Shown here piece by piece: positions 33,520-45,763 of a stretch of 64,000 nt of DNA (position 1 is the first letter of the stretch; the number at the start of each line of letters is the position of its first letter). The notes under the pieces are model-generated. The model was not told where the DNA came from. It made no database searches and was given only the letters and a program-made list of their open reading frames with translations. The stretch is from the NCBI GenBank assembly GCA_963682175.1, contig OY821775.1:13302501-13366500 (forward strand). The letters run 5' to 3'. The DNA is from Triglochin maritima (lineage: Eukaryota > Streptophyta > Magnoliopsida > Alismatales > Juncaginaceae). The translations under genes and the position numbers were made by a program.

Positions 33520-33960
33520 CTCATTAACAGAATAACAGAGGCAAAAATCCTCAAACTACAATGAACCATCTATACTTTCTGTCATACAAAAAAAGACTAT
33601 TCAACAATGATTTCTAATGACAACCAATATACTAGTTTGTGTAAATAAACAAGTGTTCTCTACTCAAGTAGTAAAAGCATTATTACATCGACAAAACAAG
33701 AAAAATAACAAAATTTAAGACTTTCAGATGTTAAAACTAATATTAAAACTAATATTAAAATCCACCATAAACAACCAGATGTTAAAACTAATATTAAAAT
33801 GAAGAAATAAAAACACAAAACAACTTCTACGAAATTGTAATCTTAGCAACAAAATACCTAAACAAATGATGTAACAAAAATTCAATGTGAGTTCTGACCC
33901 ACTGCAACCTACTCCAAATTAAACCAAACAAACCATGAGACGAAAAATAAAGTTGATGTT
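33520..33960. other. Intergenic stretch with short ACTAATATTAAAA repeats
   Basis: Apart from a few direct repeats of GATGTTAAAACTAATATTAA between 33727 and 33801, nothing was recognised. Confidence 0.4.
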
Positions 33961-34068
33961 GCTAGCATTGTGGTTGTAGATCTCGTTGATGGCGTGGTTG
34001 AGGACCTTCCAGGCCTTGTCGGCGTAGTTGGGGTCGAGCTCGGTGACGAAGCCGTAGGGTATCACGTT
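33961..34068 (-). pseudogene. Cullin N-terminal fragment (CUL3-like)
   Basis: Read on the minus strand, 36 codons encode NVIPYGFVTELDPNYADKAW, then KVLNHAINEIYNHNAS. The DP.YADK.W..L..AI.EIYNHNAS pattern is the conserved N-terminal start of cullin-3-type ubiquitin-ligase scaffolds. There is no start codon in frame nearby, no splice donor after NHNAS, and the sequence on both sides is unrelated. It is also much richer in G+C than its surroundings. I infer a captured or retro-copied gene scrap, not a working cullin. Frames on the other strand are shadows. Confidence 0.65.
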
Positions 34069-34992
34069 GGGGGCTTGTTCTCTCTACCAAAGGATTCCAC
34101 CATTTCGGTTTGGTTTGGGGATGACGATGAAAACTCCGACGAGGTGTGGAATGAGAGTTTGGTTTGTGAGAGGGTTTGTGCGTGGGTTTTTGGTTTGGGG
34201 GTGAGAGAGGAGGTAATGGGGTGTGAGTTTGGTTTGGGGTGAGAGGGTTTTGATTGAGAGTAGGATTTAGTTGAATTCCAATTTTACCCTTTTGTGAGTT
34301 ATTGGATGAAGATATCATATCTACCGTTAGATTTGATTTGGATGGTGGATGTTTAGGGGGCTTACTTAAGTTTAAATGAGTCATGGGCTCATTCTATAAT
34401 TTCTGTATATATATATATATTATTTCCATGTAACTATCGAAATATACCGCTTATGATGCTGAGGTTGGTTTACTAAAAAGAATTGGTGAGTTGGGATTTT
34501 CCCATGGATTTGCGAACTAATACACAAATTGCATTTGCTTCTCACAGAAATTAAGCAATTACAGTTTCTCTAAGAGTGATTACTTTCACAAAACTTATTT
34601 AAGCTGGTCAAAGAGAACATTTAACCTAAGTTTTGAATGGTTACTGACAATCAAGGGCGGAACTAGGATTTCGTTGAAGGGGTGGAAAGATAAAGGAAAC
34701 AAAAAATTACAATGGGTCTTGACCAGTTTTCATATTTTGAAAACAATATATGATTATTTTATCACTAATTTTACCAAGTAAATTTTTTCCAATATAAGCC
34801 ACTGCAAATTGTCGTTCAACCAATAATCTTCCATTTGATTGCACAAAAACTTTTGATAATATTCATTGTCGAAAATGACCTTCAACGGTTGTAATTCCAA
34901 TCAGTCTCACTGGTAAGTAGACTAGAGGATATAAATGATTTTCTTTCACATTTTCAAGAGAGACGACTGCCATATGTCCCCTTTAGTTCCCT

Positions 34993-35966
34993 GGAATTTT
35001 TTTAATTAATAAAAAATTAATTAATTTTTTAGGAAAAAAAGAGGATTTCGATATCTGATCCCTTGGGCCTGGCAGGTCCGAGGGGTGAGTTTTTTTGTTT
35101 TAATTTATCTTGGTTTTTGGTTTTTTTTACATTATTTTTAATCTGTTTCATAATAAAAATTTAAAAAATATGTTGAAAAGTTGGTTTATTTTATCGAATA
35201 AAAAACTAATTCTTTTTATGCAACATAATAAATTTTTTACAATTAATTTTTTTATCCCATTAAGAGAATTTGTTTTTTATTGGATAATCAACACATTATT
35301 TTTGCTACATCGAGTTCAATCGTCGAAAAAAATAAAAAAATAAAAAACAATTATAAAACATATTTTACAAAAAAAAAGATTTAAAAAAACCAAAACATAA
35401 AACAAAAACTAATTAAATCTTCTTCTTTTATTTTAGTCACATTTTTTTATTTTAATTAGTTTTGGTTTTGTTTTTTTTAAATCATTTTTATCTGTTTTTA
35501 AATCTTTTTTTATAAAATATGTTTTCTAATTATTTTTATCTTTTAAGTTTTTTTTCCAAGATCAACCTCGCGAATAGTAGTGGAGAGAGCATGTTGAAAA
35601 GTTGGATTATTTTATCCAATAAAAAGTAATTCTCTTTATTGGATAAAATAATTTAGTTGTAAATAATTTATTATGCTGGATAAAGAGAATTAATTTTTTT
35701 ATTCGATAAAATAACCCAACTTTTCAAACGCTTTCTCCTTCGTATCATTTGGAGGTCGATTATGGAAAAAATAAAAAAATTTAAAAAATAGATTAAAAAT
35801 GATTTAAAAGGAACCAAAACGTAAAGCCAAAATAAATTAAAACAAAAAAAAACTCACCCCCACTGGTTCTCCACCCCTCGACACCGCCGAGCCAGAGGGA
35901 TCAGATATCGAAATCCTATTATTTGTTTCCTAAAAATTTAATTTTTAATTAATTAAAAAAAATTCC
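34993..35966. mobile_element. Foldback-type element with arms of several hundred bp
   Basis: The left end GGAATTTTTTTAATTAAT is mirrored by ATTAAAAAAAATTCC at the right. The complementarity runs inwards through GGATTTCGATATCTGATCCC, GAGGGGTGAGTTTTTTTGTT and TTGAAAAGTTGG...TTTTATCGAATAAAAAA for at least 230 bp per arm. The centre (about 35480) is also partly palindromic. No convincing target duplication was found and there is no coding frame of note. Confidence 0.7.
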
Positions 35967-38029
35967 TACTCGGCCACCTATTAGCATACAAATGATCCAT
36001 CACTTTAGTTGGATCCGTCAACTAGAAACTCTGCAATATATTATGCCACTTGTATGGATTATATGCTAAGCAAGCAATGGTTTGGTCAAGAGCAGTCACC
36101 ACTAAATCCAACTTCATTTTTAATTTATTCCACTGTTCAACTTCACGTCACACAATTCCGTTCCCGGTTCAATCTCTTTGGTAAAAAAAAAACCCCAATG
36201 ATGACAAAGACAATGGTTTTTTCTTAAATATATGCTTTAAACCTTCCAGGCAGTTCATCGACACATAATGTGCATCTTATTTTAAAGATCAAATGTCCAA
36301 TTTCCAAACCTTGAAATTATCAACTTGGTTTAGTTTCTCTTATATGAATGTCATAATTACAATTGTAAACCTTTCCCAATGGAAGAAATTTGTTTTCAAA
36401 CTTGGTTAATCGATTCCATCACATCCTAAATATGACTTTAAGGTCACTGACTTTCTAGTACGCCAAATCTAATCCGATAATAGAAAACAAATTCTATTAT
36501 AGATGATTTTCCTTGTTTCAAAACCAAACCTTGGAATATCACCGCACTCTTACGAGATAAGGTTTGCAGAACTAACTTTAACTCCTACGACAAGTTTCTT
36601 CGGTTCCAATTTGACCTTGAAAACCTAATTACGTTTTCACTATTTTAGTCATACGACAGGTGATTCCTTTTCGTTAACGCCTTCTTTAGCGATAGTCATT
36701 ATGAAGTAAACGTGTGGATTCTTGTCGGTTGCGGGTTGTTTTTTTTATGATCTAGAATTTCTTAGTACATGTCGACATATAGGTTAGACGGGTTGCGATT
36801 CTAAATTGAAGACGATCTACATCATTTTCACCTGAACGTTTGACGTACAAAGTAAAAAATTGAACCTGTAACCTCACGAGTTTACTGCTAATCACTCCAC
36901 TACGTCCCTGGACAAATCGCGGACTTCATTGATCTCCCAGTAATGCACATATTATATGTCTCACCGTTATTCCAGAGGTCACTTCTGGCGTCTACATCAC
37001 CAGGATAGTCAAAATGATCTTCTGAATCGATTTGCATCCACACCCTCCGATGTTTCTAAATTTGGAACTGTTCCATCAGACTAATAATTTCCCAAAAGAT
37101 TTTTTCGAAAATGATTGGATGACATTGACAAAAAGATCAAAATATGGCACAAAGTGGTGAAGTTTCAATCAAAAATAGCGTCACTATTTTGAATATGCAA
37201 CAGTTCAGTTCACATACGGAAGTTTTTGGACGCGTTGCGATTTAGAAAGAAAACATTTTTGCCAATGAAATTCTAACCCGATAGCATACTTAAATGACGT
37301 AATGTGAACAAAAGAAAACCAATCTATAACGTGCAATTTAATATTGATATCAGACAAAAAAATATATTGCTGAAATGGACGCAATGTCTTTCAAATGAAA
37401 AAAAGATAAATAGACTAACAAAAATTATAATATGCATATACCTTTAACTGAAAGAAAAAAAGGTTTATACCATGCAAATACAAGTTATACCATAACATCA
37501 AATGAACTAGCAAATGTTAATATATTCAAAAGTACGACAATAGTTACCGCATTCCAATATGTCATTTATTTCTTAGTTATTTTTACGAAAGGTTTCTATA
37601 ATAATAATACATTAGCTAAATTCCAAAGGTCACCCACATTGCTTAGGCACTTCGCCATCTTGAGTCCTTGACTAATCAAGAATCAGAGACGAACAAACTA
37701 GGCCAACCAAAGTTGAAATAGATAATATAAATATTGGCACAAGCTACAACTCTAGTAGTACTGATTATCATTTATTATTTATTTTCGACTGATACTCAGT
37801 AATTTATTTGTTTGTTCAAGTGAGATGGGCAATAGCTCGTAGTGAAAATAGATCAACTTAGGGGTGTTAGTAGAAATTCATTAAAATTGCAGAATATAGA
37901 TGCAAACAACAAAGCTCAATAGATAGAGAAAACCAATAATTGAAAAAGTCACATGACAACAACAGTTTTTCATCAACGAAAGTTCGTTGCCACCAACCTT
38001 CATTCTTCCTTCAACTATTCCTTTTCTCG
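35967..38029. other. Intergenic stretch upstream of the ABC transporter
   Basis: AT-rich, with no supported gene. On the minus strand at 36845-36915 a TAGTGGAGTG...GGTTACAGGTTCAA pattern recalls the A and B boxes of tRNA-derived SINEs, but the right end and tail cannot be defined. Confidence 0.35.
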
Positions 38030-38037
38030 TATATAAG
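38030..38037 (+). promoter_or_regulatory. TATA box of the ABC transporter gene
   Basis: TATATAAG about 53 bp before the ATG. That spacing allows a 25-30 nt 5' UTR if transcription starts near 38062. The flanking sequence is CT-rich, as in many plant core promoters. Confidence 0.5.
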
Positions 38038-38089
38038 CTTTGAGTTATCTCTCAAGTAGTTAGAGCTCTTGCCATTGGAGCGTTAGTTG

Positions 38090-41000
38090 ATGGCTACAGC
38101 AAATAATGGACAAGATGGGTCCTCTTTCATAACCCAAGCTGATGCTTTGCTCAGAAAAAATCTTGTGTTCCAGGTATGTTTATGTACAATAAATGACAGT
38201 CGTAAATTATTTTCCCATACTATATATTGTATCCAGATAAATATATTGTATCTCTTAGTATCATCCATTAAAGCAAGCTAAATCTTGCTTTCTCTTGTTC
38301 TTTACGATCATTCTTTCTCTGTTCTCATTCTTTTAAATGAACAAATACCACCTTCAGAATTAAAATGAATAAACACATATTTAATTTCCTGACGAATATC
38401 AAAATTAAGGAAAAAAAGCTATACTTCTCCGGGAATGTGAAAGAGAAGACAATTCGAGTTCATTTCTAGAATGGTATGTTTTGGGGGGATGAAAATTAAC
38501 TTCTTTGTTTTGATATTCCCCTTACAAGTTATTTCTTGACGAATTTGGACTTTCGGAGATGATTGCCAAACAAAGCTTCAAACAAACGTTTGAGACACAT
38601 GCATTTAGCCTCTGGGAATTAACTAGCGATCGACTAGAGAGAATTAAAAAAGAAATTCAATAGAAGTTGCTTTTCGCATTGTTTGCAAATAATCTTCAGA
38701 CAAAAGTTGCTTAACAAATCATGTTTTAACCTAATGATAAGAATCAAATATGAAATTATAGACGTCAAATTCGAAAATCCAAACCACCAAATTTGCGACG
38801 GAAGTGAGATTATTCCCAAACGGACCCAAAGTCGTACAAAAGATGGTAACGAAGATTAACATTAATTATTTTTGCAAGTTAGATTGACATTACCTGTTGT
38901 TGCAAGTTAGATCAGATGTGTTTTTTTATGGGTGGTGATCGAAGGGAGCTTGAGGCTGATTATAAATAAAAAATAAAAAAATCAACTCTAGCATGCTTGA
39001 GAATTGAGATGTTCTTGTTGATCTGGTCGGGGATTTTTTTTCAAGATTCGAGAGCTCTTTTTCCATCTCGACCATTCATGCCGCAATAAATTATCTAAAT
39101 TATTATTGTTCACTTCGATCCGAAGCGATTGACCATCTTGGGATTTTAATTATCCACGTGCATGTCTTCAAAGTCCACGTATATTTTTTATGCTTCTAAC
39201 ATCGATTTCTACGTGAAAATGTCTTTTATTTTCTTATCATTTTCATCAATTAAAGATAGATATCACATATTATTATATGTACCTAGACAAGGCCAAATTA
39301 TTCAACTGAGCTTTTTCTTGGAAGTATCCTTGGTTAAAGTCATTTCGTTAATCGTCTAATATTGTCCTTACTTATTTGACTGTTCTTCTCAGGCTGCGCT
39401 TGAAAAAACTCTAGAAAAAAGATTAAAATTGTTTATATTTTTTTGGTCTTGGTCTGGTATTCAAATACGACACAAAACGATAGCGAAATTTATGGTCTGA
39501 GAAACAACGTAGTCTATGGTTTGAGCAACGGCGTTTTAATCTTTGTCTCTTTCTTTTGGTGATGACAAAGAGATTATGTAACCTAGCTTTTACTCGTACA
39601 ATTTTTCCCTTGTCGTTTCACTCGATGACACTTTGCACATGTAATCTTTAAAACTTTGCAGTTTGCATCCTGTCTTTTTAGGTATTTAGCAATTTACCCC
39701 CATTTGTGTTAATTTTGACAAAAAAAGACCAAACTACTCTCAAACCGAAAATCCAAAATCACCATCAATTTTTTCGAATTTTAAAAAAAAAATTTAATGT
39801 TAAAAACAAACATGATAGTTTGTGGGGTTCATTTTTAATGTTTTTCTAAAAATATCATGGTAATTTTGGATTTTAGGTTGAAGGTAACATTTAATGTTAA
39901 AAAACATGTTAGTTTGTGGGGTCAAAACTAACATATGGGGCAAATTGCCAACTATTGAAAACACTAGGAGGCAAACTGCAATATTTTAAAGATTATGTGT
40001 AATTTGCCGACAAGTAGAGTGATAAAGGGGCAAATTGCAATTAACCTTAAGTATATCCTATAAAATATGGTAAATAGTGTTGATTAGTTTATTCCCTTAA
40101 AAAATTATTTATTCAAAATACTGTTCCATATTACATATATATACCCTTAATTCATTCCCACGTATATAATACTTTATATTTTTTTTAGCATTTCATCAAG
40201 ATATCAATTGATAGTTTGACCATTAATTTATTTTGTTAAATTTTACTTGTATTGTGAATTACTCTTTTTACCGTATTAACAAAGTACCAACATATTAATT
40301 CAATCTAACACGAGTAATAACTCAATGTTTGTTAAAAGAAACCGATGTAAATACACAACTAAAAGTATAAATTCACAGCGTACAAATTTTAAAAAACCAT
40401 CCTTATTTTTCTTAATTAAACACATATTGCAATGTATATTACTTATTTTCTATGAAGAGTCTGAGCTAGTTAGTTTTCCCACACAGAAAAGGAATGTGAA
40501 GCAGAACATCGCGTTGATATTGTTCCCGGCATTCCTATGTATTATCATAGTCAGCATCCAAAGAGTAATCGATTTGGAGATAGATAAGCCAAGCTACAAA
40601 TGTGGCTGCCGCTGCGTCGAAACGAACACCGACGGATCTTGTTCGAGAAAGGTGTGCGGTGTGGAGCAATCCTTGACGCTAAAGCAAGCAAGTGCATGTC
40701 CAATACCCAAACCAAGAGAGTGGCCTGCGTTCATGCAATTGCCGGAGGTCCCTTATAGAGCTGTGAGAACTAAAAATTCGCATTCTTCTGGGTTGCCGGA
40801 TGCGTCTTGCAGGAAACGCAGGTCTTGTGCTGTGACGTCGTTGTTCACCGGTCAAAGTAGAGCCATAGCGGAAGGTAAGTCGAAAACATTGAAATTTACT
40901 TATCCATAATAATGCCATTTTTTGACTTTCAATTTCATAAAAAAATCTTATTACAACATGTACGTTTCAATGAATACATACATACATACACACACGTGGA

Positions 41001-44000
41001 AGTTCGAAGTTCGACTTATAGTCCGCTATAATCGAAAATGTGCACCACTTACCCAAATCAACCCAAGTCAGTCCTATCCAGCCCAAACCAATTTGGATTT
41101 GGTCTGTTTGCATCTGTCAACCTGTTTTAAGTGTTGTTATATTGTTGTCACATGCAGGTCTAGTGGGAAAAACATACGAGAATGTAATTCCACAGAACGC
41201 CAAAGATGTAAAAGATTTCATCCCTCTAACTTACCTTGTACGTACTCTTCCCAACCAAAGACATGGATATGATTAATGTAGTTGTGTTTTCACATTAATT
41301 TGCAAGCATGTTATGTTTGGCGATGGTAAGAAATTGAACGTGATTGTTTTCAGGGAACAAGAAGCATGCCTGGGTTCCAATACTACATAGAGAACGCCTT
41401 CATCTCCCATGCTCCCATTGAGCTCGTTCTACCCAAATGCCCCATTAATTTCAAAATCACCTTTCACGGATCTCTCAACAGAACTAAAGGTACACTGAAG
41501 GTCAAAAATGTCCTCGACAAATTACCATCTTTGAATTTTATAATTTTAGTTAAATCTTAACATGTAATTTAGATGGTATATATAGATTTATCTAAGACTG
41601 AAGATCTACCAATGTATGTTGTCTTGTAGTTTATGCTGGTACCCTTCCTGCGTTTGAATTGCAGGTTTGGAGCCAAATTTTGTTATAAAAAAACTCTCGT
41701 TTGTGAGCTCATCCATCCAAAGTTCAAACAACAAATTCCCTTTCCTACTCATTATTTATACGCTCACTATCACTAGTGTATTGCAAAATTTCCCTTTCCC
41801 ACTCATTATTTCACAATTCATGTTTTTATCTAATTGCCTTTTTTCTAGGCGTCTTCTGCGTTCGAAGTAATCACGCGTGGCGAAATAACTCAACAAGCAT
41901 TAACAGAGAACTGTTCCAAGGCTATTGGAAAGGAAACCCAGCTCATGAGAGCAACGACATTGTTGGAGGTACGTTATGTTATTTTGCATTTTCCATAATC
42001 TTATCAAATACAGCAAATGGGCAGTTCCAATTTTTTGTTATCTATGCAATGCAGCTTATGATTTCTCGAACACCGGCAGAAAAAACTTCAACGTGACTCT
42101 TTGGTACAATTCAACATATAGCGGGTTGGGTCCTAGCAGAAGGCTGTTGAGAATTCCGAAACCAGTGAACATGGTACAACTTAATTTCTTATATCGAGGC
42201 TCTATTGTAGAATTTAGTTTAGGTTATTTAAATTTTGGTATGAATTCTGGCATTCATTATATATAAGTATATAAGACATTGTTTTAAGCTCCCAATTAAC
42301 GAATATGATGAATTCCGCCCTACAAAGTGTTTTCTTATCCCTGTTTTTTCCTATGCAGCTTTCAAACGCTTTTCTTCGTCAATTCGGAGGTCGAGAGATG
42401 CGACTCTTTCTGGATTTTGTAAAGGAAATGCCAAAATCAGGGGGAGCATTATCGCTAGATTTGTCCACGGTTATAGGACCTCTTTTATATGCATGGGTCA
42501 TTCAATTACTGCTTCCAGTAAGCACTCTTGTTTTGGAGATCATTTTATTCTTCCTCTACTAATCTATGCAAATTGAAGTCTGTAATTTATAATTTCGTTT
42601 CAAATGTTGTTTTAGGAGCTGACACAGTAAATGTCTACTTTCGAAGAAATTGACTTGAAATTTTCATATAATATCTAAATTCTACCACTCTCTTTTTATA
42701 AATATGACATGACATGATTAGATTAGATTAATTCGACTTTCTACTTGCAGGTATTTTTGGAATGTTTAGTTTATGAGAAGGAACATAAACTAAGAACCAT
42801 GATGAAACTACATGGTCTTAGAGATGGACCATACTGGGTGATCACCTATGGCTATTTTTTGCTCATTTCATGTCTTTACATGCTGTGGTTTGCCGCCTTC
42901 GGCTATATCATCGGTACGTCAATAACTAAGAAATTGTAGTAGAAATTAACATTCAGCTTTTGTTTAATTGTCCACTCTCATACCAACAAATTGTTGCTTT
43001 CTTTACAGGTTTGAATATCTTCCGGTTGAATAGCTACACCATCCAGATTTTGTTCTACTTTCTTTATCTAAATTTGCAGATTGCATTGGCTTTAATAGCA
43101 GAAGTTGGATTTTCCAGTGTGAAAACTGCAAGAGGTAGTTTAAAAAAAATATTTTATTTTATGTCTTTTCAGATTTGGTTGATTCATCATATCTTTGAAA
43201 TTCAAATATCTAGTTGAAACGTAACGGACACAACCCCTGTAATTGAGCATTACACATTTGTACTGTTGAGTAATGTCTCATGACTAATGCAATTTTGGTT
43301 TTGTGCAGTTGTAGCTTACATGTATGTTTTTGGATCGGGGCTTCTCGGTGATTTCCTATTTAAATACTTCATAGAGGATACAAGTTTCTCAAGTAAGTGA
43401 TTTCAAAATTTGGCTTTAATGAATTCACATTTGCAAGAAGTAAAATCATTTTATGTTATTTGAATGATCATAGGGTGGCAAGTTATGACAATGGAATTGA
43501 TTCCTGGTTTCCTTTTGTACCGGGGAGTTTACGAGCTTCAGCAGTACTCGATATCGGGGAACTATAGAGGAACTGAAGGCATGAGTTGGGAAAGTCTTGA
43601 TGACAAAGAAAACGGCATGAAAGAAGTCCTGATAATTTTGGTATTGGAGTGGTCGATCTTACTCGGTTTGACATACCTCGTAAAAAAGGTCTTTTCTTAT
43701 GGAAACATAGTCAAAGTGGTCAAGAAAACAAGAGCGCTATCAGGTAGAGTATCTCAAGGACTTCCGAGTTCAAGCATACAAGTTGATCATGAATCCTCTG
43801 ATTTACTTGAAGAGGTAAGAGTTTACAACATTCCATTGTTCTTAATCAAAACAACTCGAACTAAAGACTTATGCTTGTTTAATTTACTTGAGATGACACA
43901 GAAAGAAAAACATAACATAATTCAGAATGTTATCATCTTCTTTATGGTAGAGATACAAAGTTGAGCAACTACTGATGGAGCCAAATGGACCACACCCAGT

Positions 44001-45763
44001 TGTTTGCCACAATTTGAAGAAGGTTTATGGTGGAAAGGACGGGGCTCCTATCAAGAGAGCGGTTCGAGATTTGTCGCTTTGTATACCTCGCGACCAATGC
44101 TTCGGCTTACTCGGCCCTAGTGGATCAGGCAAAACAACCTTCATTAACATGGTAAGGACCAATTAAGAAATAAATGCTTTATAATGAACATAACACATCT
44201 AGTATGATGAACATGATTTGAGATTGATTTAATTTATTTTGGTTGTTTCAGATGACTGGATTCTTGCTGCCTACATCTGGAACTGCGCTCATCAACAATT
44301 TGGACGTCAAATTAGCAATGGACCAGATTCAGACAAAGATAGGGGTCTGTCCTCAGCATGAGTATGGGCACCACTTTCATGTTGTCTTTCTTTCGTAAAA
44401 AAATTATGACCATCAAACTAAATTCTCATGATTGTAAATATTTTACCCTTTTTTCCAGTGTCATTTGGGAGACTTTAACTGGAAGGGAGCATTTGCGCTT
44501 CTATGGCAGGCTAAGAAATCTGAAGGGTGCAGCACTGAATGAGGTAATATATATATATATGATTGTTTGACATTATCGTGTTAATTTTTCTAGCACAGTC
44601 AAATACAATTCCACGTTATGTAGGCAAAAAAACTTGGTTGAAACTAAAGAACATGGTTTATTACAATAGGAATTTCCAATTTAAGCGTTCAAATTATGAG
44701 ATTGTTGCAGGCCAGTGAACTCATGTGTAATGATCTGACTAGACTAATTAATTCTACGTGGATCTGAGATATATTATTACGATGTCCTCGCTCTTCCACA
44801 TTTCTAAAACTTTAGGGAATACTTGATTTTGTTCCTTGGACTAAACAAAGTTGTGTAATTGAAACACAGGCAGTGGAGGAATCCCTGAGAAGTTTCAACC
44901 TTGTCCATTCTAACGCAGGAGATAAGCTAACTGGATGTTATAGTGGTGGCATGAAGAGAAGGCTTAGTGTTGCAATCTCAATAATTGGAGGCACAAAAGT
45001 AAATGTTTGTCTCAAACTATATTTCATTACTTCAAGAAAGAAAAGATGTAATGAAACTAAACTATTTGGTTCAATTCGCAGGTTGTGTTTTTGGATGAGC
45101 CGAGTACAGGATTGGACATTGAATCGAGGAACTACTTGTGGCGTGTAATTAAACAATCTAAGAGAGATAGAGCTATTGTTCTCACAAGTAAGCACATTCA
45201 TTAGTATCTTACTAAATATGAACTAAAAGACAATAAAAATTTAAATTACTAATTAGTGGTTTCCTAGTTATTAACTAATTTCATGTTTTTGATGAAATAA
45301 TGCAGCACATTCCATGGAAGAGGCAGATTTTCTGTGTGATAGATTAGGAATCATTGTCAACGGGAAATTGCAATGTCTTGGGAACTCAAAGGAGGTAACA
45401 ACACTCTTAATCAAATCCATGATGTTTACAAAAGTTAATTATTTGAAGTTATGGCTCGATGACATTGTTTACTAAAAACAGCTCAAGACAAGATATGGAA
45501 GATCACATCTTCTGACAATATCTGTAAATCCTCAACACAAGGAGAATGTTGATTTAATGGTCGCAAACCTTTCGCCAAACGCCGTGAAGGTTTACGACGT
45601 CGGTGGGACGCAGAAGTTCCAGCTGCCCAAGACAGATGTAAGAATATGTGATGTTTTTGAAGCTGTAGATAAGTTCAGGAAAGAAGTCCCTGTTTTTGCT
45701 TTTGGATTGAATGGATCCTCTTTGGAAGATGTCTTCAACAATGTTGTTAATGAGGCATCATAA
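38090..45763 (+). CDS. ABC transporter A family protein (half-size, 933 aa, 18 exons)
   Basis: Predicted exons: 38090-38173, 40487-40874, 41158-41237, 41354-41489, 41849-41968, 42055-42173, 42359-42517, 42751-42913, 43009-43134, 43309-43392, 43474-43814, 43951-44151, 44252-44361, 44459-44543, 44870-44998, 45082-45187, 45306-45394, 45482-45763. All introns are GT-AG and the phases agree, giving 2802 nt. The start MATANNGQDGSSFITQADAL and length match plant ABCA/ATH half-transporters (ABCA3/ABCA7-like). TM1 lies near residues 35-52, then a lumenal or extracellular domain with CGCRC and CSRKVCG cysteines. Further TM helices lie near 345-530 and the nucleotide-binding domain near 605-850. NBD motifs: Walker A GPSGSGKT (655-662), Q-loop VCPQHD, signature SGGMKRR (757), Walker B VVFLDEPSTGLD (776), H-loop THSMEEA (812). 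Family members are membrane lipid exporters or loaders; the substrate here is unknown. Walker A has S where most relatives have N and A, which still fits GxxGxGKT. Intron 1 is 2.3 kb. The gene looks intact. Confidence 0.93.
39600..40045. mobile_element. Inverted-repeat (MITE-like) insertion in intron 1 of the ABC transporter gene
   Basis: The left arm (39600-39720: CATGTAATCTTTAAAACTTTGCAGTTTG) is mirrored by the right arm (39910-40045: CAAACTGCAATATTTTAAAGATTATGTG). Both arms also share TTGCCCC-type ends. Arms are about 120 bp with mismatches, and the middle has a smaller palindrome around TTTAATGTTAAAAA. Target duplication was not determined. Confidence 0.5.

Noticed and set aside
41667..41870. 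Possible extra exon of the ABC transporter gene after the acceptor-like TTGCAG at 41664
   Set aside because: No donor with the right phase follows, whereas splicing 41489 to 41849 keeps the frame and restores a family-like sequence.
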